DNA of 64,000 nt from Candidatus Hydrogenedentota bacterium (GCA_020848835.1 JADLHJ010000028.1:44408-108407), one strand, 5' to 3'. Counted from the first letter of the stretch, positions 1 to 9,347 are shown. Notes: a model not told the origin generated them from the sequence alone. Numbers and translations: made by a program.

Positions 1-1421
1 GTAACCAACAGCAACGCATTTTCGCTGTTCGCCCAGTTCAACATCATGTTGCCGCGCACGCGCGCTTGAAGGTTCTGCTTGGCGAGCGCGGATATTTTCT
101 TTGGACTGCCGGTCATCTCCGCGGCTTTTTTCAGCGCGATCTCGGATTCTTCGGAAATCGAGACTACGTGGAAAGGCACGCCAAGTTCGTGGGCCAGCGC
201 GCGTGCAGCGTCTTCTGTCCCTTTGCTGCTGAACGGCTTATTTGGCAAATAAACGGAGGCCACACGCTCGGAATGCGTCTTGGTGTCTTTTCCTTCACGC
301 AACGCCGTTGCTGCGTGGACTGCCAACAACAAGCACAGCGCGGAGTCGCGTCCGCCTGACAGCGCCACGAGATACTTCTCGAACGCGCCTACCTTCTCGA
401 AATAATCGCGCAAACCGAGCACGAGCGCGTCAAACAATTCATCGAGATATTTGGTCGAATCGTTCATCGTCCACGACGCGCCGGGTACGTAGAAGTCGTT
501 TGGCAATTGCGCTGCATAGTCTTTCACGGACGCAGTAATGAACTTGCCGTCCCGCGCGTCTATTGTGACGACGCCGTTTTTGCCATTTGTTCTTGCGACA
601 TCCAAGCGCCACGTCGTGTTTTCGCCGCGCTGACGCGAGACGTCATCCAGATCGACGACCGAGGTCGTGAGCGTCCAATATTTTTTTGACAGCAACGGCC
701 CTTCCACAACCGATCCGTCGGGTGTCGCAATGATCCCGCCGCCATCAAACACAAGTCGGCTGTTGTCGAGGCCGAGAATGTTCGAATAGGCGTACACGCA
801 TTGGAAACCGCTGGATGCGCCCATAATTAATTTGCGGCGGTGTTCGTTTTTCAACGGCGTGAAGGGCGAGCCACTCGGATTGCAGATGATCTCCGCGCCC
901 GCACGTGCGCGCGGGCCCGCGGGGGAATTCGTGGACCATAAATCTTCGCAGATTTCCGCGCTGACTTTTCCAAAGGGCAGATCGAAGACGAGATCGCCGG
1001 CGGGAACGCCGTTGATTTCCGTGACGCCTTCGGCCCAGGACGTGTAGTTTCGGCCTTCGTAAAAGATGCTGTAGGTCGGCAGGTGGCGTTTAAGAATGAG
1101 GCCGCGCACCTTTCCGTCGTGTACGAGGGCGGCGGCGTTGTATACCAGCGAATCCACGCGCACGGGCAACCCAAAAAACGCGGTGATGCCCTTGCACGCC
1201 TTCGCCAAAACCAGCAGTGAATCCCAACTGCGGCGGGTAATCTCCGGCCACCACACGCGGTCTTCGAGGCTGTAGCCGGAAATGCACAACTCCGGGGTGA
1301 CCAGCAGGTTTACCTTCTGGCGTTTCGCATCAGCAATTACTGCTTTCAGGCGCGCGGCGTTCCCGGAGAAGTCGCCAACCTTCACCGAAACGGCAGCAAC
1401 GCCTATGCGTACAAGTCGCAA
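1..1421 (-). CDS. nadE: Glutamine-dependent NAD+ synthetase, 3' end cut by window edge
   Basis: Makes NAD+ from deamido-NAD+ using ammonia released from glutamine, the last step of NAD synthesis and salvage. The reading frame stays open from a TTG at 1421 to the window edge (about 473 residues seen). The start has a good ribosome site, GGAGGT at 1434-1429, 7 nt upstream. Residues 1-270 form a nitrilase/amidase domain: the triad is visible as Glu in TPELC (about 45), Lys in LILKRH (about 115) and Cys in CEDLW (about 155). From about 330 the synthetase domain begins, with the PP-loop SGGRDSAL near 355. The Arg in that loop, where many homologues have Val or Ile, is the only oddity. It lies downstream of, and in the same direction as, pncB, pncA and the Nudix gene, so it belongs to the same pathway although a transposase element sits between. 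Family call is secure; the C-terminus is not seen. Confidence 0.93.
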   Translation of the reverse strand, partial: MRLVRIGVAAVSVKVGDFSGNAARLKAVIADAKRQKVNLLVTPELCISGYSLEDRVWWPEITRRSWDSLLVLAKACKGITAFFGLPVRVDSLVYNAAALVHDGKVRGLILKRHLPTYSIFYEGRNYTSWAEGVTEINGVPAGDLVFDLPFGKVSAEICEDLWSTNSPAGPRARAGAEIICNPSGSPFTPLKNEHRRKLIMGASSGFQCVYAYSNILGLDNSRLVFDGGGIIATPDGSVVEGPLLSKKYWTLTTSVVDLDDVSRQRGENTTWRLDVARTNGKNGVVTIDARDGKFITASVKDYAAQLPNDFYVPGASWTMNDSTKYLDELFDALVLGLRDYFEKVGAFEKYLVALSGGRDSALCLLLAVHAATALREGKDTKTHSERVASVYLPNKPFSSKGTEDAARALAHELGVPFHVVSISEESEIALKKAAEMTGSPKKISALAKQNLQARVRGNMMLNWANSENALLLV

Positions 1422-1512
1422 AACAGGGACCTCCAATAGAACCTGTAATTATGCATAGGGAGCGGCACGGTATCGAATGACGAGACAAAACCACAGCGCA
1501 ACGAAAACCGCG

Positions 1513-1634
1513 TTTGCACCAACGGTGCTACGGCTTATAGCCCAGGGTTGGGGCGCCGGAGTCGCTTCGACGGAGGCGCCGCTACCATGGGTAGTCTATG
1601 CAAACCAATATTCAACCCCGGAGGGGTTGCGGCC
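1513..1634 (+). repeat. Complex palindromic repeat, copy A (left flank of tnpA)
   Basis: A run of nested hairpins. GCACC/GGTGC lies at 1515-1527, AGCCCAGGGTTG at 1539-1550, the apex GTCGCTTCGAC at 1561-1571, CTACCATGGGTAG at 1582-1594, and CAACCCC/GGGGTTG at 1613-1629. The same order of blocks, in opposite orientation, recurs at 2115-2240, 14168-14290 and 26288-26410. Its outer end touches the tnpA stop codon. It looks like a REP/BIME-type or IS200-end structure. Confidence 0.85.
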
Positions 1635-2089
1635 TAGTCCCAAATGTAGCGCTCGTCCCATTCAATTTCGTGTTTACGCAATAATTGGCGGAGTTCGTCT
1701 TGAAACGTTTGCTTTTTGTGGTGTTCTTCTTGGCCAGCGATGTAGTTTTTGACCTTGTCCATACTTGAGAAGCTAACGGAAAATACTCCGTAACCCGCCT
1801 GCCATTGGAATTTGTCCTTGCTTTTGTCGATGTCCTTTACCCAAATACTCGAAACACGTTTTATTTCCTTAATCCAATCGGATACGGAAATCGTGCGGGC
1901 AATATGTGCGAGCACGTGAACATGGTCTTCCACGCCGCCAACGATGACGGGCTGACATCCGAGGGTGTTTGAGGCGCCGCCCAAGTATTCGTGCATGCGG
2001 ACGCGTAGGTCGCTGTCAGACAGAATCGGTCTCCGGTCTTTTGTAGACCACGTCGCGTGAACTAACAGGCATGAGAATGATTGTGGCAC
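1634..2089 (-). mobile_element. tnpA: IS200-like Y1 (HUH) transposase gene
   Basis: Single-strand transposase of the Y1_Tnp / IS200 family, 151 aa, the usual full length. The two-histidine HUH motif is visible as DHVHVL (His56, His58) and the nucleophile candidate is Tyr116 in VKNYIAGQEEHH. The C-terminus HEIEWDERYIWD matches the typical end of this widespread subgroup. No TnpB partner is present, so it is an IS200-type or REP-associated (RAYT-like) single-gene element. It is bracketed by two oppositely oriented copies of a palindromic repeat (1513-1634 and 2115-2240), which are the natural candidates for its DNA substrate. It lies between pncB and nadE. Frame and active-site residues look intact, so it may be functional. 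Confidence 0.9.
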
Positions 2090-2114
2090 AATTTGGTTCC
2101 TTTTGTTATTTCTG

Positions 2115-2240
2115 CCGCAACCCGTTCCGAGTTGAATTCACAGGTGGTGGTGCGACTGACCCAGGGTAGCCGCGCCTCCGTCGAAGCGACTACGGCGCGG
2201 CAACCCTGGGCTATAGGTCGCAGCCCCGTTGGGGCAAGAT
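2115..2240 (-). repeat. Complex palindromic repeat, copy B (right flank of tnpA)
   Basis: Same blocks as copy A in inverse orientation: ACCCAGGGTAG at 2159-2169, GTCGAAGCGAC at 2180-2190, CAACCCTGGGCT at 2201-2212, then the hairpin GCCCC-gtt-GGGGC at 2223-2235. The long stem pairs CCCAGGGT with ACCCTGGG around the GTCG/CGAC apex. The rest of the gap to pncB (to 2352) shows nothing else I can name. Confidence 0.85.
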
Positions 2241-2352
2241 ACAAGACATTCCTGAATCAAAGTCGCGAAAATTCTGCACTTGGGTTAGAAAATGTGCCAC
2301 CTAATTCTGCTTCCAATGGAACCCTGCAAGCACGTTTGGAGGGACACGCATT

Positions 2353-3816
2353 TCACTGACTATCTGGGTTTTTCAAGAGTTCATCCTTCAAGTCGCCGAT
2401 TTTTTTTGAGAGCATTACTCTATATATTTCTGGATTTCGCAGACGTTTGTATTCGTCGGGAAGCATGGCGCGTTGGGCGAGGTAGCGCGCGCGGATGTCG
2501 CGTATGGGAAGTTGCGGCTCGGTGCGCGCACCGCTCGCGAAGACGGTTTCGAGAAGCAATTCCGCGCGATTGGTATTTCGCAGACGCTCAGCGCGATGCG
2601 GTTGCGCGGCATTGCGACCTTGAATGTCGCCGCTTTGCGCGACAGTCTCGTCCATGTCGTAGAGCACGTCGCCGAGAGGTGTGTCGTTTGGATCGTAGTA
2701 GCGCACAAGTTGCTTACGGCCGGGATTGGTGCCTTTGGAGAGGTTGGACGAGATTTTAATGCGCGGTTGCCACACCTGTTCGTCTTCCAGCGCGACGAGT
2801 TTGTACACACCGCTGAGTGAAGGGCTGTCGCTGGCCGTAATGAGATGCGTGCCGACTCCCCACGAATTGATTTTTGCGCCTTGGCGTTTTAGGTCCGCAA
2901 TGAGGTCTTCATCGAGGTCGTTGGAGCCGACGATGAGCGGGTCTTCAAATCCTGCTTCGCGCATCATGCGGTGTGCGATCTTGCTGAGCCGCGCGAGATC
3001 GCCGGAATCGAGGCGTATTGCAGGGCGCGCGTTGGAACCGTTCGCGCGCATCTCTTCGAACACTTTTATTGCATTGGGGATGCCGCTTTCGACGGTATCG
3101 TAAGTGTCCACGAGCAACACGCAACGTTCGGGATAGTTGCGCGCGAAAGCGCGAAAGGCGTCAAGCTCATTTGCAAAACTCATCACCCAACTGTGCGCGT
3201 GCGTGCCCGCGACGGGTATCCCGTAGATTTTTCCCGCTAGAACGTTGGAGGTGGAGGAACATCCGCCGATGTACGCGGCACGCGAACCGCTTAGCCCGCC
3301 ATCCGGGCCGTGTGCGCGGCGCAACCCGAATTCCATGACGGGATCGCCGTCTGCCGCTAGGCACACCCGCGCGGCCTTGGTTGCGATCAGGGTTTGGAAA
3401 TTCAACATGTTGAGCAGCGCGGTTTCGAGGAGTTGTGCCTCGAAGATGGGGCCTTCGATCTGGACGACGGGTTCGTTTGGAAATACGAGTGTACCCTCGG
3501 GGACGGCGCGCACCGTGCACGCCGATTTGAATGCACGCAGGTGATCGAGAAAAGCTGCGTCGAAAATGCGCAGCGAACGTAGATACTCTAAGTCGTCGTC
3601 GTGGAATTTGAGGTTCTCCAGGTAATCGAGAAAGGGGCCGAGCCCCGCGGCGACACCGAAGCCCGCGTGCGGCGGAAGGTAGCGAAAGAAGTATTCGAAG
3701 CACACGCGCGATTCGGCGCGGTGTTCTTTGAGATACCCGGCCATCATCGTGAGTTCGTAAAAATCCGTCAACAGAGCGAGGCCTTCGCGCGTGCGCCACT
3801 GGTGCGCTGTGTTCAT
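2353..3816 (-). CDS. pncB: Nicotinate phosphoribosyltransferase
   Basis: Converts nicotinate and PRPP to nicotinate mononucleotide, the entry step of NAD salvage after nicotinamidase. 487 aa, normal for the longer bacterial form. The N-terminal LLTDFYELTMM signature is at 16-26, and the GTHAHSW block (204-210) carries the conserved active-site histidine region. IRLDSGDL and IVGSNDLDE are the phosphate-binding barrel strands. Its ATG overlaps the pncA stop by 4 nt (3813-3816), so the two are translationally coupled. The Pro-rich or cysteine tail seen in some homologues is absent. Assignment is firm. Confidence 0.95.
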   Translation of the reverse strand: MNTAHQWRTREGLALLTDFYELTMMAGYLKEHRAESRVCFEYFFRYLPPHAGFGVAAGLGPFLDYLENLKFHDDDLEYLRSLRIFDAAFLDHLRAFKSACTVRAVPEGTLVFPNEPVVQIEGPIFEAQLLETALLNMLNFQTLIATKAARVCLAADGDPVMEFGLRRAHGPDGGLSGSRAAYIGGCSSTSNVLAGKIYGIPVAGTHAHSWVMSFANELDAFRAFARNYPERCVLLVDTYDTVESGIPNAIKVFEEMRANGSNARPAIRLDSGDLARLSKIAHRMMREAGFEDPLIVGSNDLDEDLIADLKRQGAKINSWGVGTHLITASDSPSLSGVYKLVALEDEQVWQPRIKISSNLSKGTNPGRKQLVRYYDPNDTPLGDVLYDMDETVAQSGDIQGRNAAQPHRAERLRNTNRAELLLETVFASGARTEPQLPIRDIRARYLAQRAMLPDEYKRLRNPEIYRVMLSKKIGDLKDELLKNPDSQ

Positions 3817-4391
3817 GCAATTTCTCCAGAGCGAATGGTTTGCACGCCTGCGTGCTTCATGTCTTTTATTGCGCCTTTTACCGTTTCGGCATACACCCCA
3901 CGGCAGAGGTCTTCGATCACCATCGTTTTAAAGCCGTTCTTAATAGCGTCTATGGCCGTGGCTCTCACGCAGTAGTCGGTCGCAAGTCCGCACACGAACA
4001 CACGCGCGATATGTCGCGCGCGCAGCGTATTGGCCAGGATAGTTTCATCAAAACCGCTATAGGCTTCTTTGGCTGGATTAGTGCCCTTGTCGATTACTAT
4101 TGCATCGTTCGGTATTTCGAGCGCCGGTTGAAATCTTGCGCCGGAAGTCTCAGCAACGCAATGTGGCGGCCAGCTTTTGTCCACGAAGCGCGGGTTGTCG
4201 CTAAAGCTGCAGTGGTCCGCGGGATGCCAGTCGCGCGTGAACACACGCGTGTCGAATCGCGGAAGCAGCGCATTGATGCCGGGCACGATTCGATCACCGT
4301 CCGTAACGGCGAGCGCACCGCCGGGGCAAAAATCGTTTTGCACATCGACGACGATCAGCGCATCGTCTCTATTAATTTCGATTGCCATCAT
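3813..4391 (-). CDS. pncA: Nicotinamidase
   Basis: Hydrolyses nicotinamide to nicotinate and ammonia, feeding pncB. 192 aa isochorismatase-fold enzyme with all catalytic residues visible: Asp16 in VVDVQNDF, Lys102 in VIDKGTN and the nucleophile Cys141 in ATDYCVRA. The metal site is Asp54, His56 and His60 in RDWHPADH. Two ATGs are adjacent at the start (Met-Met), preceded by GGAAGG; the first is used here. It lies 18 nt after the Nudix gene and overlaps pncB by 4 nt, so the three form one transcription unit. Confidence 0.96.
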   Translation of the reverse strand: MMAIEINRDDALIVVDVQNDFCPGGALAVTDGDRIVPGINALLPRFDTRVFTRDWHPADHCSFSDNPRFVDKSWPPHCVAETSGARFQPALEIPNDAIVIDKGTNPAKEAYSGFDETILANTLRARHIARVFVCGLATDYCVRATAIDAIKNGFKTMVIEDLCRGVYAETVKGAIKDMKHAGVQTIRSGEIA

Positions 4392-4409
4392 TTTACCTTC
4401 CGGAGGCGA

Positions 4410-4958
4410 TCAATGTTCCCGCAGGTAACGCTCTGCGTCGCGCCACAGCGTGTCGAGTTCCGTTTCAGTATAACTCTCCGGCATGCTCACCAATTGCGCG
4501 CCGGGATGCGCAAAGTGTGTACACAGTCGCTGCACGGCGACGCGCATGCACTTGGCATGGTCGAAGGCGAGCGGCGGCAATTTGTTTACCGGGTGCCACT
4601 CGGCGTTTGCGGCGTCGTCGCCGGCGCACACTTCGTATTCGCGGGAGTCAATCAATGCGATGTAGACGACGGTAGCGCACCACCCGCGCGGATCGCGCTT
4701 GGGATCGCCGATGGTAAAAAGCTGCTTCAGATCGACATCTTTGAGGCCGGTCTCTTCGAATAGCTCGCGCGCACCCGCATCATCCACCGGTTCTTCTTCC
4801 TCGACCCAGCCTCCGGGCAATGCCCAATGCCCCAGAAATGGGGGGTGACCACGTTGGATTAGTAACACATGGAGCGCGCCGTCGCGAAGGGTAAAGACTG
4901 CGGAGTCCGCCGCGAGGATGGGGCGGGGGTATTCGTAGGTGTATGTACGATCGGACAT
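4410..4958 (-). CDS. Nudix hydrolase, NrtR/ADP-ribose pyrophosphatase-like
   Basis: 182 aa. A complete Nudix box runs from Gly50 (LPGGWVEEEE) through Glu56 to the REL-x-EETG helix at 64-71, so the pyrophosphohydrolase site should bind metal. As first gene of an NAD salvage operon it may cleave ADP-ribose or NADH-type substrates. The segment after the Nudix fold (LAFDHAKCMRVAV, then MPESYTETEL) resembles the start of the DNA-binding C-terminal domain of the NAD regulator NrtR, but the protein stops about 20 residues later. It is therefore either an enzyme only or a shortened regulator. The start has a strong AGGAAGGAG ribosome site. It diverges from the gene at 5103. Confidence 0.85.
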   Translation of the reverse strand: MSDRTYTYEYPRPILAADSAVFTLRDGALHVLLIQRGHPPFLGHWALPGGWVEEEEPVDDAGARELFEETGLKDVDLKQLFTIGDPKRDPRGWCATVVYIALIDSREYEVCAGDDAANAEWHPVNKLPPLAFDHAKCMRVAVQRLCTHFAHPGAQLVSMPESYTETELDTLWRDAERYLREH

Positions 4959-5102
4959 TTGGTGCTCCTTCCTCGCCTATAGTGATCAGAAGTGACGGGT
5001 GGCTTCCAGTTTTCGGCAAGACGCGATTCACCTGGATGCATTGCGCCATGTAACCATGCCGCTGTATCGTTGTAGTTTCAGGAAGGGGTATCGGGGCCAT
5101 TC

Positions 5103-8100
5103 ATGCACTACGACGATGAATTGCAGGCGTTGCGCCGCGATTTGGACGAATTGCTCCATCGCGCGTCCGGGATAAAGAACCGCATCACCGCAATCGAGCG
5201 CGAACTGAAGCTGGAGTCCATCGCGCGCGCGCAAGTGGACGAAGATAAACCTGTCGTCGCGGCTGCGCCGGTGGCGCCGAAAGCGCCCCTCGTTGAGCCG
5301 CCTCCGCTTCCGCCGATGTCGGCGGCGCCGTCCAAGCCCACAATCGATGAGGCCCCTTCTCGCGCGAAAGAACCTGCGGCGGTTATTCCTGAGTTTGCGG
5401 AAGCACAGGTAAAGGCTGCGCCGCAAGCGCCAAAGCCGAAGCGCGACGCGGAAGTTGCGCTGCCCGGGGCGAGCTTTGAAGAGCGCATCTGGAAATACTG
5501 GATGCCGCGTGTCGCGGGTGTGCTTTTTGCGATCGGTATTGCGTGGGTACTTTATCTTGTCGGTCCGCACACGCCGCCGGTAGTGCGCGTTGCCTTTGGA
5601 TATTTGTGTTCCGCGGCGCTGATCGCGGTCGCGTGGAAATTGGAAAAGAAATACCTGCAGTACGCGCGCGTACTCTACGGCACCGCCATTGGCGTTAGTT
5701 ATTTTGTTACCTACGCGGCGCACTACATACAAGCGGCGAGAGTAATCGAAAGCGATACGGTTGGTATCGGGTTATTGGTTGCAGTAGTAGTCGCATGGGG
5801 AATTGTCGCGCAGATCCGAAAATCCAAGATCGTCGCGACGCTTGTGACGATGCTCGGCCATCTCACGATGGGACTGACTTACATACTCACGGAAGGTGAC
5901 CTCGCCAAGTACTCAATTTTTGGCGTCGTAATCCTCGGTTTCGGTAGCGCGTTCTTTCTCCTATATAACCGCTGGTACTACGTCGCGGTGGTCGGCCTTG
6001 TTGGCTGTTATTTAAACCATGCGCTGTGGACGATGCTTTTCATCGACGCTACGCCGATGATCAGCTTCCGGCTGTCGTTCGGGTTATTGTGGGTTTACAT
6101 GCTCACGTTCGCGTTGGCGGAACTGTTCTGCGCGGAAGACCTGCGGCGCTCGGAAATACCCACAAAATTCCGCACCTTGTTTGTTTCGACCAACACCGTG
6201 CTGTTCTTTTGCATTGGCACGCTGACGCTAATGCGCTATGGCGACATGTACGAAAAGCGCGATCAGTTCCTGTTGGCGTACTCGTGCATTTTGGGGTTGA
6301 TCGGACTTGGCTATTTGCGGTTGCGCTCGGGCGATCCGCTCTACAACGCGTATTTAACCAAGGCGGTGTCCGCGTTCACGCTTTTCCTTGCCGCGCGCTA
6401 CGGCCAAGGCACGCTGACAGCATCTTTTGCAGTGGAAAGTGTCGTGCTGCTGTATTCGTCGCGGCGCTCTGGACTTGTGGTGACGCGCGTGCTGGCGTTT
6501 GGCGCGGCGGTCTTGACCGTGATGCACGGTTTGTACATTTTTTCGAATGAGGGGAGCGTGCCGTATTCCGATCCGAACTATTGGCGAAAAATAATAGAAT
6601 CGAGCTTCGCGGTGATCGGCATGTTCGCTGCCTCGCAGTTATACCAGCGTACTGACTGGTCGTCGCGCGCGCCGCGCTTTCAGGGTGCTTCGCGAGAAAC
6701 GCTCGACTTGTTGTGGGATGTCGACCTCGTCTCCGAACCCGGGACGAGAAACCGGCGCAAACCTTTTGGCGGGCTGCAACTGCCGTACATTTATGCGTTG
6801 GGCGGGGGCTTATTGTTCGGCGCGTACACCTTCATGTTCGCCAGTGACTCGCACCAGTACGCCGTATTCGCGGCATTTGTGCTGGCGATGTCGGCCATCG
6901 CGTTTGTTTTGGAAGCAAGGCCGCTCGGACTAGTGGCGATGATCGCGCTTGCGCCGACGCTCGCGGGTAACCTTCGCATCGAGTTGACGAACGTGGCGAC
7001 GCCGGGGTGGCTGCCGGCGTTTGGCGTGGCGATGGTTTTGGCCGGGGCCGTTTTTTCGGATCGGCGTATTGTCAATGCGCGCGAGGGACTCGCATTTCAC
7101 CAGATGCTGCTCTCGCCGTTTTTCCTGTATTGCAGCGCGGCATTGATGATTTCGGTTTCGGTACTCGGTCACGTGGACGATCACGTACGCAGCGCATTCT
7201 TTCTCGCGATTGCCGCCGCGGTGAGCACGGTGGCGATTGTTGCCCTGCATCACCGCGCACTGGCGACCGCAACGGTTATCCTGCTTGCCTTCGCGACGTT
7301 ATCCTGGTTGAACACGTGGGACGCTGCCGCGACTGCGCAACGGCACTTCTCCGCAATCGTTGCGACGGCAGTTTGCGTGTTGGCGAACCGATTCTTCGCT
7401 CGCGGTGAGAAAGAAGTTAGGCTGGACGTGTGGGGCGGCGTTGCGCTGGCATTAAGCTGGCCGATTGTATTCTGCTACGTGGCGTCGCTTGGAAAAGACA
7501 CGTGGTTCTTCGAGCCCGCGCAGGGAATGGCCGAGGCCGTGGAAGGCTTTGGTTATTACCACTCTGATTGGACCCCGCTCTTCCTTGCGATCGTTTCCTT
7601 CGCATACGCGGGGTTTGCGGCCGTCACACGTTCCCGCACGAGCATCGGCATATCCGCGTTAAATGCAACGGTCGTCTCCCTCGGCATTGTAATGCAGTCC
7701 GGACAAAGCAGCGACTCAATGGCAACCCTGCCGCTCATCTGCGGTTTCGTTGCGCTCGCCGCGTACTGGATCGCATGCGAACGCCTGATCGCGAAATCTT
7801 CTTCGGGAAAATCGAATCAGATAATCGATCCGCTCTGTGGACTTTGTGTCGCGGCGGCAACGCTGTTGCTCGTCATCATGATCGAGCGGGTGCCGACGCT
7901 CTCGAACTATTTCCTCGCGATCGGATGGGGAGCACTGGCGACGGTGTTGTTCGTTGTGGCGAAGGCCGCGTCGCAACGGTTCTATCGCTATGCGGGACTC
8001 GCCGTGTTCGTGCTGGCGATTGGGCGTCTGTTTTACGATGCGCGTAATCTCGAAGGAATTTACAGGCCGCTTGCGTTTATTGGGCTTTCGATCTTCATGT

Positions 8101-8228
8101 TGATTGTCAGTTTTGGGTTTTATCGCGCGGGATTGCTGTCCGACTTAAAAGTTGGCGGCGCAAGTACCAACAAAACGCCGCTAGATGAACCCACTTCGCC
8201 ACCGCCCGGGCCGCCGCCTATTCCGTGA
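5103..8228 (+). CDS. DUF2339 polytopic membrane protein
   Basis: 1041 aa. An N-terminal coiled-coil-like helix (residues 5-45, heptad-rich, charged) is followed by a Pro/Ala-rich linker to about 125. The family entry motif FEERIWKYWMPRVAGVLF is next, and then some two dozen hydrophobic segments to the end; the last residues are a short Pro-rich tail. This order is diagnostic of the DUF2339 family of large inner-membrane proteins, whose biochemical role is unknown. It stands alone in its operon. The 3' end overlaps the convergent oxidoreductase gene by 11 nt. I cannot assign a substrate. Confidence 0.85.
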   Translation: MHYDDELQALRRDLDELLHRASGIKNRITAIERELKLESIARAQVDEDKPVVAAAPVAPKAPLVEPPPLPPMSAAPSKPTIDEAPSRAKEPAAVIPEFAEAQVKAAPQAPKPKRDAEVALPGASFEERIWKYWMPRVAGVLFAIGIAWVLYLVGPHTPPVVRVAFGYLCSAALIAVAWKLEKKYLQYARVLYGTAIGVSYFVTYAAHYIQAARVIESDTVGIGLLVAVVVAWGIVAQIRKSKIVATLVTMLGHLTMGLTYILTEGDLAKYSIFGVVILGFGSAFFLLYNRWYYVAVVGLVGCYLNHALWTMLFIDATPMISFRLSFGLLWVYMLTFALAELFCAEDLRRSEIPTKFRTLFVSTNTVLFFCIGTLTLMRYGDMYEKRDQFLLAYSCILGLIGLGYLRLRSGDPLYNAYLTKAVSAFTLFLAARYGQGTLTASFAVESVVLLYSSRRSGLVVTRVLAFGAAVLTVMHGLYIFSNEGSVPYSDPNYWRKIIESSFAVIGMFAASQLYQRTDWSSRAPRFQGASRETLDLLWDVDLVSEPGTRNRRKPFGGLQLPYIYALGGGLLFGAYTFMFASDSHQYAVFAAFVLAMSAIAFVLEARPLGLVAMIALAPTLAGNLRIELTNVATPGWLPAFGVAMVLAGAVFSDRRIVNAREGLAFHQMLLSPFFLYCSAALMISVSVLGHVDDHVRSAFFLAIAAAVSTVAIVALHHRALATATVILLAFATLSWLNTWDAAATAQRHFSAIVATAVCVLANRFFARGEKEVRLDVWGGVALALSWPIVFCYVASLGKDTWFFEPAQGMAEAVEGFGYYHSDWTPLFLAIVSFAYAGFAAVTRSRTSIGISALNATVVSLGIVMQSGQSSDSMATLPLICGFVALAAYWIACERLIAKSSSGKSNQIIDPLCGLCVAAATLLLVIMIERVPTLSNYFLAIGWGALATVLFVVAKAASQRFYRYAGLAVFVLAIGRLFYDARNLEGIYRPLAFIGLSIFMLIVSFGFYRAGLLSDLKVGGASTNKTPLDEPTSPPPGPPPIP

Positions 8229-9213
8229 GTTCGAAGGTCCCGGACTTATTGCCCGCGAGCAATTCCACGAGGCGCATCGCCTGGACGCCGTCGTCGATCG
8301 TCACCGATGGCGCGCGATTTTCGAGGCACGCGTTCGCGAATTCTTGAATCTCGCCCGCGTAGCCTTGCAAGAATAGCGTGTTTTGCTCGGGGTTTGGGAT
8401 GGCGAAATCGGGCCGCAAGAGTTGCACATCGTGCAGATCGGACGTGAACAATCGCGTTGGGCTGACGCGGCGGTGGTATTCGAGCTCGATCACGTTGCGC
8501 ACGATCACCACTTCGCCTTCACCCGTGATCTCGCAGTGCTCCTTTACGCGCGGTTCCTGGCTGCTCGTGACAAGCGAAAGCAAGGTGCCCGAGTGTGCCA
8601 CTGCCTGTATTGCGAAGGTATATTGCCCCGCCGCTTCGCCGCGCTCGAAGGTGATGCGCTTTAGTTCGCCTGCGAAGAAACGCATCAGATCGACGACGTG
8701 GATAGTCATGAACACGAGCATCCAGCGCAGGTCGGGACAATTCCAATGCGCATATTTGATCGACACGTGCGTTGTTTTGCCGAAGCTGCGCGATTGCGCG
8801 ATCTCGCGCGCCTGCTGGTAGCGCAGCGCGAATCGTTTCATAAACCCGACCATGCAGTGCCGGTCGTTTGCGCGCGCAGCCTCCGCGATTTGCAGCGCGC
8901 CTGCCAGATCATTTGCGGGCGGCTTTTCGACAAACACGTTCAGGCCGGCGTCCATCGCGGCGATAGCTGCGGCGCGGTGCAGGTCGGGAGGCCCGCACGC
9001 AATTACCGCGTCGAGTTGCGGCCCACGCAACATCGCGCCGATGCCCTCGAAATCCGCCTCTGCGCCGAATTGCCGTTTCACGCGTTGGCGCCGCTCGGCG
9101 TTGGTATCGCAGACAGACACAAGGTGGATGGGCGAGTAATGGAGCGCGGGGAGGAGGTACATGAGCGCGTGCTGTCCGCAGCCGATTAATCCAACTCGAA
9201 GTTCACGCGCCAT
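8218..9213 (-). CDS. Gfo/Idh/MocA family oxidoreductase
   Basis: 331 aa NAD(P)-dependent dehydrogenase of the glucose-fructose oxidoreductase / inositol dehydrogenase family. The N-terminal Rossmann motif VGLIGCGQHALMY binds the nucleotide. The hallmark EKPPAND motif, whose lysine is catalytic, lies near 95-100, and the C-terminal substrate domain is complete. GAGGTAAC precedes the ATG. The substrate (a sugar, cyclitol or amino sugar) cannot be read from sequence, and no neighbouring sugar operon helps. Convergent 11-nt overlap with the DUF2339 gene. Confidence 0.9.
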   Translation of the reverse strand: MARELRVGLIGCGQHALMYLLPALHYSPIHLVSVCDTNAERRQRVKRQFGAEADFEGIGAMLRGPQLDAVIACGPPDLHRAAAIAAMDAGLNVFVEKPPANDLAGALQIAEAARANDRHCMVGFMKRFALRYQQAREIAQSRSFGKTTHVSIKYAHWNCPDLRWMLVFMTIHVVDLMRFFAGELKRITFERGEAAGQYTFAIQAVAHSGTLLSLVTSSQEPRVKEHCEITGEGEVVIVRNVIELEYHRRVSPTRLFTSDLHDVQLLRPDFAIPNPEQNTLFLQGYAGEIQEFANACLENRAPSVTIDDGVQAMRLVELLAGNKSGTFELTE

Positions 9214-9347
9214 TTGTTACCTCAATTGTACGCAACAATTTGCAAATGTTATTTGGAGTGCGGCGACGAGCAAGCCGCCGCCGCGAGCCGTCCTGCTTGT
9301 TATCAAATCGATCAGCGATCAAGTCATTTCAAACGCGTGGCAGCACT

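Noticed and set aside
2062..2244. Short frames through the palindromic repeats (for example about 60 codons)
   Set aside because: They are encoded by the repeat itself and recur at copies A, C and D; no coding signal.
3840..4763. 307-codon plus-strand frame
   Set aside because: Antisense to pncA and the Nudix gene, both of which are secure.
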